From JAWLCA01 sp041687395 (GTDB lineage: Bacteria > Pseudomonadota > Alphaproteobacteria > Rhodobacterales > Rhodobacteraceae): a stretch of 64,000 nt of DNA. The stretch is from contig JAWLCA010000016.1 of assembly GCA_041687395.1 (NCBI GenBank), forward strand, positions 39,652-103,651, in the 5' to 3' direction. Every line of letters starts with the position of its first letter. Positions within the stretch are counted from its first letter, which is position 1. Of this stretch, positions 51,442 to 59,982 are shown in pieces. The position numbers and the translations under genes are program-made. The notes beneath the pieces are model-generated. The model did no database searches. It had not been told where the DNA came from and saw nothing but the letters and a program-made list of their open reading frames with translations.

Positions 51442-53763
51442 TCAGGTGAAGCGATTGTCGCGCGGGAAGCCGCGCGGGGCCATGCGGCCTGCGCTGGCGC
51501 GTTTGCCGATCCATTCTGCCAGGTCGGGCTCTGTCCGTGTCCGCCCGGCTGGATCCTTCCACGTGAGGCCCTCGGCTAGCGTGAAGGTGGTCACGTCGGA
51601 CAGGCCGCCGTCCTTGTACTTCTGCAACCGCACGCCCTTGCCGCGCGTCATCTCGGGCAGTTCGTCCAGCGGGAAGACCAGCACCTTGCGGTTCTCGCCC
51701 ACCACGGCGACGTGGTCGCCGGTCACGCGGCGGCAGGTGCGGGCGCGGGTGCCGTCGCGGACGTTCAGCACCTGCTTGCCGGCGCGGGTCTGGGCGATCA
51801 CCTCGTCCTCGGGGACGATGAAGCCGTCGCCGTCGGAACTGGCGACCAGCAGCTTCGCGCCGGGGCTGTGTACGAACAGGTCCACGATTTCGGCCTCGTT
51901 TGGCAGGTCGACCATCAGGCGCAGCGGCTCGCCCATGCCGCGCCCGCCGGGCAGGTTGGCACCGAACACGGTGTAGAAGCGCCCGTTCGAGCCGAAGGCG
52001 ATGATGCGGTCGGTGGTTTCGGCGTGCATCAGGAAACGGCCCTCATCGCCGTCCTTGAACTTCAGCTCCTGATCCAGCGCGATGTGGCCCTTCATGGCCC
52101 GGATCCAGCCCATGCGGGAACAGACAACGGTGATCGGTTCACGCTCGATCATCGCAGTGAGCGGCACATCCTCGACCTCTTGCGCCTCGGCAAAGCGGGT
52201 GCGGCGGGCACCACCGGGGCTGTCCTTGCCGAAATCCTTTTGCACCTGAAGCAGTTCTTTCGAGATCCGCGTCCACTGCCTGCGTTCGGAGCCCAGCAAA
52301 GTCACCAGTTCGGCCCGTTCCTTCTGCAACTCGTCAAATTCGCGCTTCAGCTCCATCTCTTCCAGACGGCGCAAGGAACGCAGGCGCATGTTCAGGATGG
52401 CCTCGGCCTGCACCTCGGTCAGGTAGTCGGTGCCGCTGGGGGCGGTGGGCCCGTCGCCGGCGGCGCCGGGCGCGGCATAGTCGCGCTCGGATGTGGCGCG
52501 GGTGTGGGGCTTGCCCCAATCCTCGCGCATCAGGGCGGCCTTGGGTTCGTCGTCGTAGCGGATGATGTCGATCACCCGGTCGAGGTTCAGGAAGGCGATC
52601 AGGAAGCCCGCCAGAACCTCCAGCCGGTGGTCGATCTTTTCCAGCCGGTGCTGGCTGCGCCGTTGCAGCACGTCGCGCCGGTGATCGAGGAAGGCGCGTA
52701 GCACTTCCTTGAGCGAGCAGACCTTGGGCGTGCGCCCGTCGATCAGGACGTTCATGTTCAGACTGAACCGCACCTCAAGGTCGGAATTGCGGAACAGCAT
52801 GCCCATCAGCATTTCCGGATCGACCGTGCGCGAGCGGGGTTCCAGCACGATGCGGATGTCGGCGGCGGATTCGTCGCGGACATCGGCCAGGATCGGGATC
52901 TTCCTGGTCTGGATCACCTCGGCCAGCCGCTCGATCAGCTTGGATTTCTGCACCTGATAGGGGATCTCGGTCACCACGATCTGCCAGGTGCCGCGGCCCA
53001 GATCCTCCACCTCCCATTTCGCGCGCAGGCGAAACGCGCCGCGCCCCGTGCGATAGGCCTCGACGATGTTCTCGGCCGGTTCCACGATCACGCCGCCGGT
53101 GGGGAAATCGGGGCCGGGGACGAGGGCGACCAGAGCCTCGTCGGTAATCCGGGGATCTTCGATCATTGCGAGGCAGGCGTCGATCAACTCGTGCAGGTTG
53201 TGCGGCGGTATGTTCGTGGCCATGCCCACCGCGATGCCGCTGGACCCGTTGGCCAGAAGGTTCGGGAAGGCCGCGGGCAGCACGATGGGTTCTTCCAGCG
53301 TGCCGTCGTAGTTCGGGCGGAAATCGACCGCGTTTTCCGCCAGCCCCTCCATCAGCGCCTCGGCGGCGGCGGTCAGGCGGGCCTCGGTGTAGCGGGCGGC
53401 AGCCGGGTTGTCGCCGTCGATGTTGCCGAAGTTGCCCTGGCCGTCCACCAGCGGGTAGCGGACGGCGAAATCCTGCGCCAGCCGGGCCATCGCGTCATAG
53501 ATCGCGGCGTCGCCGTGGGGGTGGTAGTTGCCCATCACGTCGCCCGAGATCTTGGCGGATTTGCGGAACCCCCCGTTCGAGGCCAGCCGCAATTCGCGCA
53601 TCGCGAACAGGATGCGCCGGTGCACCGGCTTCAGCCCGTCGCGGGCATCGGGCAGCGCGCGGTGCATGATGGTGCTCAGCGCATATTGCAGATAGCGCTC
53701 CCCGATCGCGCGGGACAGCGGTTCGGACAGCACGGGCAGGGCGGGGTCGGTCGTATCGGTCAT
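51442..53763 (-). CDS. parC: DNA topoisomerase IV subunit A
   Basis: ParC cuts and rejoins DNA to unlink daughter chromosomes, working with ParE. The 773-aa length fits ParC rather than GyrA (about 900 aa). Motifs: ALPDARDGLKPVHRRILFAM near residue 37, the quinolone region SGDVMGNYHPHGDAAIYDAM and the active-site Tyr in AAARYTEARL near residue 125; NGSSGIAVGMATNIPPHNL follows. The C-terminal repeats are shortened. The residue equivalent to GyrA Ser83 is Ala (GDAAIY), apparently natural here. Confidence 0.94.
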   Translation of the reverse strand: MTDTTDPALPVLSEPLSRAIGERYLQYALSTIMHRALPDARDGLKPVHRRILFAMRELRLASNGGFRKSAKISGDVMGNYHPHGDAAIYDAMARLAQDFAVRYPLVDGQGNFGNIDGDNPAAARYTEARLTAAAEALMEGLAENAVDFRPNYDGTLEEPIVLPAAFPNLLANGSSGIAVGMATNIPPHNLHELIDACLAMIEDPRITDEALVALVPGPDFPTGGVIVEPAENIVEAYRTGRGAFRLRAKWEVEDLGRGTWQIVVTEIPYQVQKSKLIERLAEVIQTRKIPILADVRDESAADIRIVLEPRSRTVDPEMLMGMLFRNSDLEVRFSLNMNVLIDGRTPKVCSLKEVLRAFLDHRRDVLQRRSQHRLEKIDHRLEVLAGFLIAFLNLDRVIDIIRYDDEPKAALMREDWGKPHTRATSERDYAAPGAAGDGPTAPSGTDYLTEVQAEAILNMRLRSLRRLEEMELKREFDELQKERAELVTLLGSERRQWTRISKELLQVQKDFGKDSPGGARRTRFAEAQEVEDVPLTAMIEREPITVVCSRMGWIRAMKGHIALDQELKFKDGDEGRFLMHAETTDRIIAFGSNGRFYTVFGANLPGGRGMGEPLRLMVDLPNEAEIVDLFVHSPGAKLLVASSDGDGFIVPEDEVIAQTRAGKQVLNVRDGTRARTCRRVTGDHVAVVGENRKVLVFPLDELPEMTRGKGVRLQKYKDGGLSDVTTFTLAEGLTWKDPAGRTRTEPDLAEWIGKRASAGRMAPRGFPRDNRFT

Positions 53764-53821
53764 GGCGGTTGTGTAAGGTGCGCGCTATCTGCGGTCCAGT
53801 GGGTAAAGGGTTAACGGTGGC

Positions 53822-54661
53822 ATGAACGGAAACACGGCGGGCAAGTCGGTCCTTATCACGGGCTGTTCCTCTGGCATCGGCTACCATGCGGCGGCGGGAC
53901 TGCGGGCCCGGGGCTGGCGGGTGTTCGCCACCTGCCGTGCCGAGGGCGATTGCGCGGGGCTGCGGGCCGAGGGGTTCGAAAGCTTCGTGCTTGATTTGTC
54001 GGACGAGGGCAGCATCGCGGCCGGGCTGGCGCAGGCGCTGGAGCGCACGGGCGGGACGCTGGATGCGCTGTTCAACAATGGCGCCTTTGCGATCCCCGGC
54101 GCGGTGGAGGATCTGCCGGTGGGCGCGCTGCGCGAGATCTTCGAGGTGAACCTGTTCGGCACGCACGAATTGACGCGCCGGGTGATCCCGGTAATGCGGG
54201 CACAAGGCGGGGGGCGGATCGTCAACAACTCCTCGGTGCTGGGCTACACGGGGCTGCGGTGGCGCGGGGCCTATGTGGCCACCAAGCACGCTATGGAGGG
54301 GCTGACCGACGTGCTGCGGCTGGAGATGCGAGATACGTCCATCCGCGTGATCCTGATCGAGCCGGGGCCGGTGACGAGCCGGATCCGCGTGAACTCCATC
54401 CCCCGGTTCGAACGCTGGATCGACTGGCAGGCCAGCGCGCGGGCAGATCAGTACCGCGCGACGCTGTTGAAGCGGCTGTATCAGGGCCGGTCGGACCGGT
54501 TCGAACTGCCGGCCAGCGCCGTGACCGAAAAGCTTATCCGCGCGCTGGAAAGCCCGCGGCCGCGGGCGCGCTACCGGGTCACCACGCCGGCCTGGCTGAT
54601 GGAGGGTGGGCGGCGGCTGCTGCCCACGCGCTTGCGTGACTGGCTGCTGGCACGGGTCTGA
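53822..54661 (+). CDS. SDR-family oxidoreductase
   Basis: A 279-aa classical short-chain dehydrogenase with cofactor motif ITGCSSGIGYHAAAGLRARG, LFNNGAFAIPG, catalytic Ser in NNSSVLGYTG and YVATKHAMEGL (YxxxK intact), then LIEPGPVTSRI. The C-terminal ~60 residues (RADQYRATLLKRLYQGRSDR and later) are longer than in minimal SDRs and resemble YbbO-type enzymes. Substrate unknown. It starts 58 bp from the divergent parC. Confidence 0.88.
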   Translation: MNGNTAGKSVLITGCSSGIGYHAAAGLRARGWRVFATCRAEGDCAGLRAEGFESFVLDLSDEGSIAAGLAQALERTGGTLDALFNNGAFAIPGAVEDLPVGALREIFEVNLFGTHELTRRVIPVMRAQGGGRIVNNSSVLGYTGLRWRGAYVATKHAMEGLTDVLRLEMRDTSIRVILIEPGPVTSRIRVNSIPRFERWIDWQASARADQYRATLLKRLYQGRSDRFELPASAVTEKLIRALESPRPRARYRVTTPAWLMEGGRRLLPTRLRDWLLARV

Positions 54662-54720
54662 AATCGGGGTTCGCTTTTGCCGCCGTGGCCACTATGTGAG
54701 GGGCAACGAAAGGATCAGCC

Positions 54721-54933
54721 ATGCTTCTCAACGATCCCCTGTTCATCGTCGCGGCCATCGCGTCGCTTGCCGTGCTGGTCATCCTGATGATCGGCATTTT
54801 CGGATTCGCCAAGGGAGGCGAGTTCAACCGCAAGCACGCCAACCGCATCATGCGCTACAGGATCGGCGCGCAGGCGCTGGCGGTGGCGCTGATCCTGCTG
54901 TTCGTCTTCTTCCGCCAGTCCGGGGGCAATTGA
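54721..54933 (+). CDS. HIG1-domain (twin transmembrane) protein
   Basis: A 70-aa protein with two membrane helices (FIVAAIASLAVLVILMIGIF and AQALAVALILLFVFF) joined by a basic loop FAKGGEFNRKHANRIMRYRI, the pattern of hypoxia-induced HIG_1_N proteins. In mitochondria relatives act on respiratory complexes; the bacterial role is unclear. An AAAGGA ribosome site precedes ATG 54721, and the adenosyltransferase gene starts one nt after its stop. Confidence 0.82.
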   Translation: MLLNDPLFIVAAIASLAVLVILMIGIFGFAKGGEFNRKHANRIMRYRIGAQALAVALILLFVFFRQSGGN

Positions 54934-54934
54934 C

Positions 54935-55507
54935 ATGGTCGTACTGAACCGAATCTACACGAAAACCGGCGATCAGGGCGAAACCGCGCTGGGCAACGGC
55001 GCGCGGGTCGCCAAGCACAGCCTGCGGGTGCAGGCCTACGGCACGGTGGACGAGACGAACGCGACGGTGGGCATGGCGCGGCTGCACGCGACGGGCATGC
55101 TGGACGAACGGCTGGCCCGGATCCAGAACGATCTGTTCGATCTGGGCGCGGATCTGTGCCGCCCCGACATGGCCCGCGACGCCGAGGCGGAATACACGCC
55201 GCTGCGCATTATCGAAAGCCAGGTGAAGCGGCTGGAGGCCGAGATCGACGAGATGAACGGCAAGCTCACACCGCTGCGCAGCTTCATCCTGCCCGGCGGG
55301 ACGGCGCTGGCCGCTCATCTGCATCTGTGCCGCACCGTCAGTCGGCGGGCAGAGCGGCTGACTGTGGAACTGGCGACGATGGAAGAGATCAACGCGGATG
55401 CGGTGAAATACCTCAATCGGCTGTCGGACTGGTTCTTCGTGGCCGGCCGCATCGCGAACGACGACGGCCGGGCCGATGTTCTGTGGGTGCCGGGTGCGAA
55501 CCGCTAG
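54935..55507 (+). CDS. Cob(I)alamin adenosyltransferase (PduO/MMAB type)
   Basis: The 190-aa enzyme transfers adenosine from ATP to corrinoid cobalt to give adenosylcobalamin. It has the ATP-binding N-terminus RIYTKTGDQGETALGNGARV, VQAYGTVDETNATVGMARLH, LFDLGADLCRP, FILPGGTALAAHLHLCRTVSR-like and KYLNRLSDWFFVAGRI segments diagnostic of PduO-type proteins. ATG 54935 follows the HIG1 gene directly. Its last 4 nt overlap the convergent mscL stop. Confidence 0.93.
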   Translation: MVVLNRIYTKTGDQGETALGNGARVAKHSLRVQAYGTVDETNATVGMARLHATGMLDERLARIQNDLFDLGADLCRPDMARDAEAEYTPLRIIESQVKRLEAEIDEMNGKLTPLRSFILPGGTALAAHLHLCRTVSRRAERLTVELATMEEINADAVKYLNRLSDWFFVAGRIANDDGRADVLWVPGANR

Positions 55508-55959
55508 ACGATGCCAGGGGGCTGCGCGCCGGGCTGGCGGGACTTCAGCAGGTCACGGATTTCGGTGAGCAGATCTTCCTGAGTTGGTACCTTGGGCTCC
55601 TCGGGTTTCGCCTCGACTTCCTTCCGGCGCGATTCCTTCAGCTTGTTGATCGCCTTGACCAGCAGGAACACCACCCAGGCGATGATCAGGAAATTGATCA
55701 CGGCGGTGATGAAACTGCCGTATTTGAACACCGCGACACCCGCCTCTTCGGCCGCCGTGACCGATGGATAGCTTTCGGTGGACAGTGCGATGAAGAGGTT
55801 GGAGAAATCGACGCCGCCGGTGAAGATGCCGATGAGCGGGTTAATCAGATCGGCGACGAGGCTGTTGACGATGGCGGTGAAGGCGGCGCCGATGATGATG
55901 CCGACGGCGAGATCCATGGCGTTGCCGCGGGCGATGAAGTCCTTGAATTCCTGAAGCAT
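55504..55959 (-). CDS. mscL: Large-conductance mechanosensitive channel
   Basis: MscL opens under membrane tension and protects against osmotic down-shock. The 151-aa protein has N-terminal LQEFKDFIARGNAMDLAVGI, TM1 with the gate residues AVGIIIGAAFTAIVNSLVAD, TM2 FITAVINFLIIAWVVFLLV and the charged C-terminal helix TQEDLLTEIRDLLKS. ATG 55959 (MLQEF) is preceded by GGGGAA and fits the family better than the longer frame. Confidence 0.95.
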   Translation of the reverse strand: MLQEFKDFIARGNAMDLAVGIIIGAAFTAIVNSLVADLINPLIGIFTGGVDFSNLFIALSTESYPSVTAAEEAGVAVFKYGSFITAVINFLIIAWVVFLLVKAINKLKESRRKEVEAKPEEPKVPTQEDLLTEIRDLLKSRQPGAQPPGIV

Positions 55960-56084
55960 GGCGGTTCCCCTTTGACGGCTGGTGGCGCGTATTCCTCGCG
56001 TCTTTTCCACCCTTAGCAGCAGGGCGCGGGTTTTCCACCGCGAAAATGCTGCTAGGAAGCGGGGTCAGAAGACGAGGGAGATGC

Positions 56085-56789
56085 ATGACCGCGCTTGCCG
56101 ATTATCCGATCACCCGCCGCTGGCCGCCCCGTAACCCACGGGCGATTCAGCTTTATTCCTTTCCCACGCCGAACGGGGTGAAGGTGTCGATCGCGCTGGA
56201 GGAGCTCGGGCTGGCCTATGATGCGCATACCGTGCACATCGGGCGGGACGATCAGTTGACGCCGGAGTTCCTGAGCCTGAATCCGAACAACAAGATCCCC
56301 GCGATCATTGACCCCGAGGGGCCGGGCGGGCAGCCGCTGGCGCTGTTCGAGAGCGGGGCGATCCTGATCTATCTGGCTGAAAAGATGGGGAAACTTCTGC
56401 CAGAAGACCCGGCGGGGCGCTACCATGCGATCCAGTGGTTGATGTTCCAGATGGGCGGTATCGGGCCGATGTTCGGGCAGCTGGGCTGGTTCGGGATCGG
56501 GGGCGGCAAGGACATCGAAGACACCCGGCCGGTGGAGCGGTATGTGAAGGAATCCGCGCGCCTTCTCAATGTTTTGGAGGGTCAACTTAAGGCGGGTCGC
56601 GAGTGGGTGGCGGGGGAGTATTCCATTGCCGACATCGCGATCGGGCCCTGGTTGCGGACGCTGCGCGATTTCTATCAGGCGGGTGAGGTCACAGGCTTTA
56701 ACAACCTGACGCATGTGTCTGATTACCTTGAACGATTCCTGGAAAGACCTGCGGTGCAGCGGGGGCTGGTGCAGCCGCCGCGGGACTGA
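56085..56789 (+). CDS. Glutathione S-transferase family protein (YfcG/YghU-like)
   Basis: A 234-aa GST: thioredoxin-fold N-terminal domain with IQLYSFPTPNGVKVSIALEE, NPNNKIPAIIDPEG (cis-Pro) and LFESGAILIYLAEKMG (glutathione Glu-Ser site), then an all-helical C-terminal domain with GPMFGQLGWF and AGEYSIADIAIGPWLR. The pattern matches disulfide-bond reductase-like GSTs. GAGGGAG precedes ATG 56085. A direct repeat follows its stop. Confidence 0.9.
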   Translation: MTALADYPITRRWPPRNPRAIQLYSFPTPNGVKVSIALEELGLAYDAHTVHIGRDDQLTPEFLSLNPNNKIPAIIDPEGPGGQPLALFESGAILIYLAEKMGKLLPEDPAGRYHAIQWLMFQMGGIGPMFGQLGWFGIGGGKDIEDTRPVERYVKESARLLNVLEGQLKAGREWVAGEYSIADIAIGPWLRTLRDFYQAGEVTGFNNLTHVSDYLERFLERPAVQRGLVQPPRD

Positions 56790-56798
56790 GGACACGTA

Positions 56799-56842
56799 GC
56801 CACCACCCTGCCACCAGGGCGCCACCACCCTGCCACCAGGGC
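56799..56842. repeat. Perfect 22-bp tandem duplication
   Basis: The unit beginning GCCACCACCCTGCCACC and ending AGGGC occurs twice head to tail (56799-56820 and 56821-56842), 10 nt after the GST stop. GGTGGC at 56843-56848 can pair with GCCACC inside either unit, so the region can fold into alternative hairpins and might end transcription. Confidence 0.8.
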
Positions 56843-56898
56843 GGTGGCACCGGCGTTCGGTGCCGGGAGAATCTGCGCAACAGCCGCCGGCAGGGGCG

Positions 56899-56953
56899 TG
56901 TGCACACAGCGCATGATTCACGTGCATCTGCCGTGCATACGACGTGCAAACCC
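56899..56953. repeat. Degenerate 11-bp direct repeats (CGTGCAT-type)
   Basis: Three adjacent 11-mers CGTGCATCTGC, CGTGCATACGA and CGTGCAAACCC (56921-56953) share CGTGCA, and two weaker units TGTGCACACAG and CGCATGATTCA precede them in register (56899-56920). One unit per helical turn suggests a row of sites on one face of the DNA. The stretch lies in the 263-bp gap after the GST gene; I see no gene there. Confidence 0.6.
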
Positions 56954-57052
56954 AATGAACGCAAAGTCAGACCGCTGGTGTGCGGTGGCGCACATCGTGG
57001 GGGAGATCTAGGCGTTCGCCGGATGACAGGTGGATTGGTCCGGTGACGCGGC

Positions 57053-57619
57053 TCAGGCCCGGCGCGGGATCACGCCGAGGTCGCGCAGGGCGGTGTCGAC
57101 AAAGGCGGTCTCGTCGGCCGAAAGGCGCTGGGCGCGGGGGTAGGCGGGCGCGGTGCGGTCGTCGATGACGGGGGCGTGCCAGCCGTCGGTCGTGGCGATG
57201 AAGCCGCGTGCGCCGTCGATCCCGAAGCGGTGCAGATAACCCTGCAGAACGACATCGAGATAGGACAGCAGGATCGGATTCTCGTCTGTCGGCGGGGCGG
57301 CCTCGTGATCGGGGATGGCGTAGACCTGCACGGTGATGGTTGGCGGGGCGTCGTGGGTGATCTGGTCCACCGGGTGCCGGGCATAGGCGTATTCGCGCGC
57401 GTCCAGAGCGGCCCAGTCGGCGCCGGGCACCGGGGCGACCAGCCCGTCGATTTCGCTGCCCGAATCGCGCACGGCGGTCAGATAGGCCAGAGGGCGCGAG
57501 GCGCTGCGCCGCCAGGCGCGCCGCCAGCCGCGGATGCGGGCGGGAAAGGCGGGGCCGTAGGCGTGGGTGGCGGTGTTTACCAGACTGCCGTAGCCGAAGA
57601 AGAAGGGATCGGTGCTCAT
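57053..57619 (-). CDS. Gamma-glutamylcyclotransferase family protein
   Basis: A 188-aa AIG2/GGCT-fold protein. The N-terminal FFFGYGSLVN is the family signature, RIRGWRRAWR follows, and the catalytic Glu is probably in LDAREYAYARHPV. Members release 5-oxoproline from gamma-glutamyl amines or peptides. ATG 57619 gives the typical start (MSTDPFFFGYGSL); the frame is open upstream but without homology that I can see. No operon partner. Confidence 0.85.
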   Translation of the reverse strand: MSTDPFFFGYGSLVNTATHAYGPAFPARIRGWRRAWRRSASRPLAYLTAVRDSGSEIDGLVAPVPGADWAALDAREYAYARHPVDQITHDAPPTITVQVYAIPDHEAAPPTDENPILLSYLDVVLQGYLHRFGIDGARGFIATTDGWHAPVIDDRTAPAYPRAQRLSADETAFVDTALRDLGVIPRRA

Positions 57620-57726
57620 CCGCGCAAGGTGGCCTGCGCCGCGGCCGGGGACAAGAGGCTGCATCGCGGGTCGGTTGCCATCGGCGCGCGGCTGGGGTTC
57701 AGTCGTGGCAGGCGAGGGGGGGCGGC

Positions 57727-58254
57727 ATGGCGCGGCGCAAGGGCGGGGCAGGCAACGCAACGGCACGTGATCACGGGCTGGTCGAGGCGCTGGTGGCGCT
57801 GGCCGCGCGCGACGGTCTGGGCGAGCCGATCGACTGGCGCGATGTCGAGGCGGCGGTGGCCGCGCTGCTGGACGACCCGGTGGCCAAGCGCGACCTGCGC
57901 ACGCTGATGGTGCGGCTGAACGATGCCGAGGTGGCGCGGACGCTGGAGGACTGGTTCCTGCGGGCGGCCGACACCCGCGACGCGGATGCGGGCGACGCGA
58001 ACCGGGCGGGCGAAAAGCTGCTGGCGCCGCTGCAGGTGGTGGGACTGGGCGGTTTTGCCACATCGGGAATCGCGCTGGCCGCGGGCACGCTTGCCGGACC
58101 GGTGGGGCTGCCGGTTTTGGCTGCGGCGGGGGTGGCGGCCGGGGCCGCGACCTGGGGTCGGTGGCGGCTATCGAAGCGCGAGGACGAGGCCCGCGCCGAC
58201 GCCCGCGCGATCCGCGATCTGGCCGCGATCGCCCGCAGGCGGGTGGAGCGTTGA
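57727..58254 (+). CDS. Hypothetical protein with a C-terminal hydrophobic hairpin
   Basis: A 175-aa protein of unknown family. Residues 1-110 are soluble and mostly helical (DWRDVEAAVAALLDDPVAKR, LRTLMVRLNDAEVARTLEDW); 110-150 form two small-residue-rich hydrophobic stretches (VVGLGGFATSGIALAAGTLA and GLPVLAAAGVAAGAATWG); the end is a charged helix. A GGGGGG ribosome site precedes ATG 57727. The gene at 58336 follows. Confidence 0.65.
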   Translation: MARRKGGAGNATARDHGLVEALVALAARDGLGEPIDWRDVEAAVAALLDDPVAKRDLRTLMVRLNDAEVARTLEDWFLRAADTRDADAGDANRAGEKLLAPLQVVGLGGFATSGIALAAGTLAGPVGLPVLAAAGVAAGAATWGRWRLSKREDEARADARAIRDLAAIARRRVER

Positions 58255-58335
58255 GAGGCGTGCGTGCGGGGGACAGGTGGAAAAACCGACTGTCGCATGC
58301 TATATATCCATTGTGAGATTGCAGGAGGGTGCGTC

Positions 58336-58515
58336 ATGGGGCCAGTCGAATTCGGAATGATTGCGGGATCGCTCATGCTGGCAGGGGCGAGCACCGCTTA
58401 TGTGACCCGTCTGGTACGGATCAGCGGGCGCGACCGGCCACAGGATCCGGAGCGGGTGAAGCAGGTGATCGCGACCGCGCCCTATGACCGGCTGGACAAC
58501 GTGCTGGCCAAGTAA
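58336..58515 (+). CDS. Small hypothetical protein, one membrane helix
   Basis: A 59-aa protein with an N-terminal hydrophobic segment (FGMIAGSLMLAGASTAYVTR) and a basic-then-acidic soluble tail ending DRLDNVLAK. GGAGG at 58323-58327 is well spaced for ATG 58336, which supports a real gene over the longer open frame. No family recognised. Confidence 0.6.
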   Translation: MGPVEFGMIAGSLMLAGASTAYVTRLVRISGRDRPQDPERVKQVIATAPYDRLDNVLAK

Positions 58516-58629
58516 CACGGACGCATCGAGGACGGATGGACGGGGGTCGCAAGCGCGGCCCCTTTCGCGTTTCGGGGCGCTGCCGATCTTGCTTGCCAGT
58601 CCGCGCGGGGCTGCGCTAGACGGGAGGGG

Positions 58630-58790
58630 CAGGATCGGGAGAATCCGGGGGCTACCCCGGTGCCGAAGGAGCAACCGCCCCGGTAAACTCTCAGGCGCAA
58701 GGGACCGGTCCGGCAGATAAACTCTGGAGAGAGGCGCATGGGCGTCCGCCGAAGGGATAACGATCTCAGGCGAAAGGACAGAGGGGGCAT
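58630..58790 (+). promoter_or_regulatory. Tandem glycine riboswitch upstream of gcvTHP
   Basis: Two glycine aptamers are visible in the 344-bp gap before gcvT. The first (about 58637-58713) has GGTGCCGAAGGAGCAA and AAACTCTCAGGCGCAAGGGACCG. The second (about 58722-58788) has CTCTGGAGAG, CCGCCGAAGG, and CTCAGGCGAAAGGACAGAGG. These are the conserved gcvT-motif cores. Glycine binding is expected to switch on the cleavage system. It ends about 70 nt before gcvT. Confidence 0.95.
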
Positions 58791-58859
58791 CATGGCCGGG
58801 GCGAAAGCCCGGGCGCGGTGCCGGCCTGCGCGATCCGGCAATGCAGGGAAGGGGGCGGC

Positions 58860-59972
58860 ATGTCTGACCTGAAACGCACTGTTCTGCACGGGCTGCACGA
58901 CCGGCTGGGCGCCAAGATGGTGCCGTTCGCCGGCTACGAGATGCCGGTGCAATACCCCATGGGTGTGATGAAGGAGCATCTGCACACCCGCGCGGCCGCC
59001 GGCCTGTTCGATGTCAGCCACATGGGGCAGGTGATTCTGCGCGGGCCCGATGTGGCGTTGGCGCTCGAGACGCTCGTACCGGTCGATGTCGTGGGCCTGG
59101 AAGAGGGCCGCCAGCGCTATGGCCTGTTCACCAATGACGAGGGCGGCATCCTGGACGATCTGATGATCGCGAACCGGGGCGATCACCTGTTCCTTGTTGT
59201 GAATGCAGCCCGCAAGGACGTCGACATCGCGCACCTGCGCGCGCATCTGGCGGGCGTGGAGGTCGAGGAGATTACCGACCGCGCGCTGATCGCGCTGCAG
59301 GGCCCCGAGGCCGAGCGGGTGGTCGAGAGCCTTGCCCCCGGCGCGGCGGCGATGCGGTTCATGGATGTGGCCGTGCTGGCTTGGGAGGGAACCGAGTTGT
59401 GGGTCTCACGCTCCGGCTACACCGGCGAGGATGGGTACGAGATTTCGGTGCCTGAGGTCCGCGCCGAAGCCTTTGCCGAGGCGCTTCTGGCCGATGACGC
59501 GGTGGCACCCATCGGGCTGGGCGCGCGCGACAGCCTGCGGCTGGAGGCGGGGCTGTGCCTGTACGGCCATGACATCGACGAGACGACGACTCCGGTCGCG
59601 GCCGGGCTGTCCTGGGCGATCCAGAAGGTGCGGCGCGCGGGCGGCGCGCGGGCGGGCGGTTTTCCCGGCGCCGAGCGCATCCTGGGAGAGCTGCAATCGC
59701 CCCCCGCCTGCACCCGCGTGGGCCTGCGCCCCGACGGCCGCGCGCCGATGCGCGAGGGCACTGCCCTGTTCGGCGGCGAAACCGGCGGCGTGGCGATCGG
59801 CCGCGTCACCTCGGGCGGGTTCGGCCCCAGCCTGGAGGCGCCGATCGCAATGGGCTACCTGCCGCCCGCGCTGGCGCATATTGGCAATACCGTCTGGGGA
59901 GAGGTGCGCGGCAAGCGCCTGCCCGCGACCGTGACCAAGCTTCCTTTCCGACCCGCAACCTACAAACGCTAG
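58860..59972 (+). CDS. gcvT: Glycine cleavage system T protein (aminomethyltransferase)
   Basis: GcvT moves the methylene of glycine from GcvH to tetrahydrofolate and releases ammonia. The 370-aa protein has LHDRLGAKMVPFAGYEMPVQ, the folate-site LFDVSHMGQVILRGPD, YGLFTNDEGGILDDLMIANR, SRSGYTGEDGYEISVP and LGARDSLRLEAGLCLYGHDI, all conserved. ATG 58860 follows AAGGGGGCGG. First gene of gcvTHP. Confidence 0.96.
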   Translation: MSDLKRTVLHGLHDRLGAKMVPFAGYEMPVQYPMGVMKEHLHTRAAAGLFDVSHMGQVILRGPDVALALETLVPVDVVGLEEGRQRYGLFTNDEGGILDDLMIANRGDHLFLVVNAARKDVDIAHLRAHLAGVEVEEITDRALIALQGPEAERVVESLAPGAAAMRFMDVAVLAWEGTELWVSRSGYTGEDGYEISVPEVRAEAFAEALLADDAVAPIGLGARDSLRLEAGLCLYGHDIDETTTPVAAGLSWAIQKVRRAGGARAGGFPGAERILGELQSPPACTRVGLRPDGRAPMREGTALFGGETGGVAIGRVTSGGFGPSLEAPIAMGYLPPALAHIGNTVWGEVRGKRLPATVTKLPFRPATYKR

Positions 59973-59982
59973 AGGGACGCCG

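Noticed and set aside
53805..53818. CtrA site in GTAAAGGGTTAAC before the SDR gene
   Set aside because: The half-sites are 4 bp apart, not 7.
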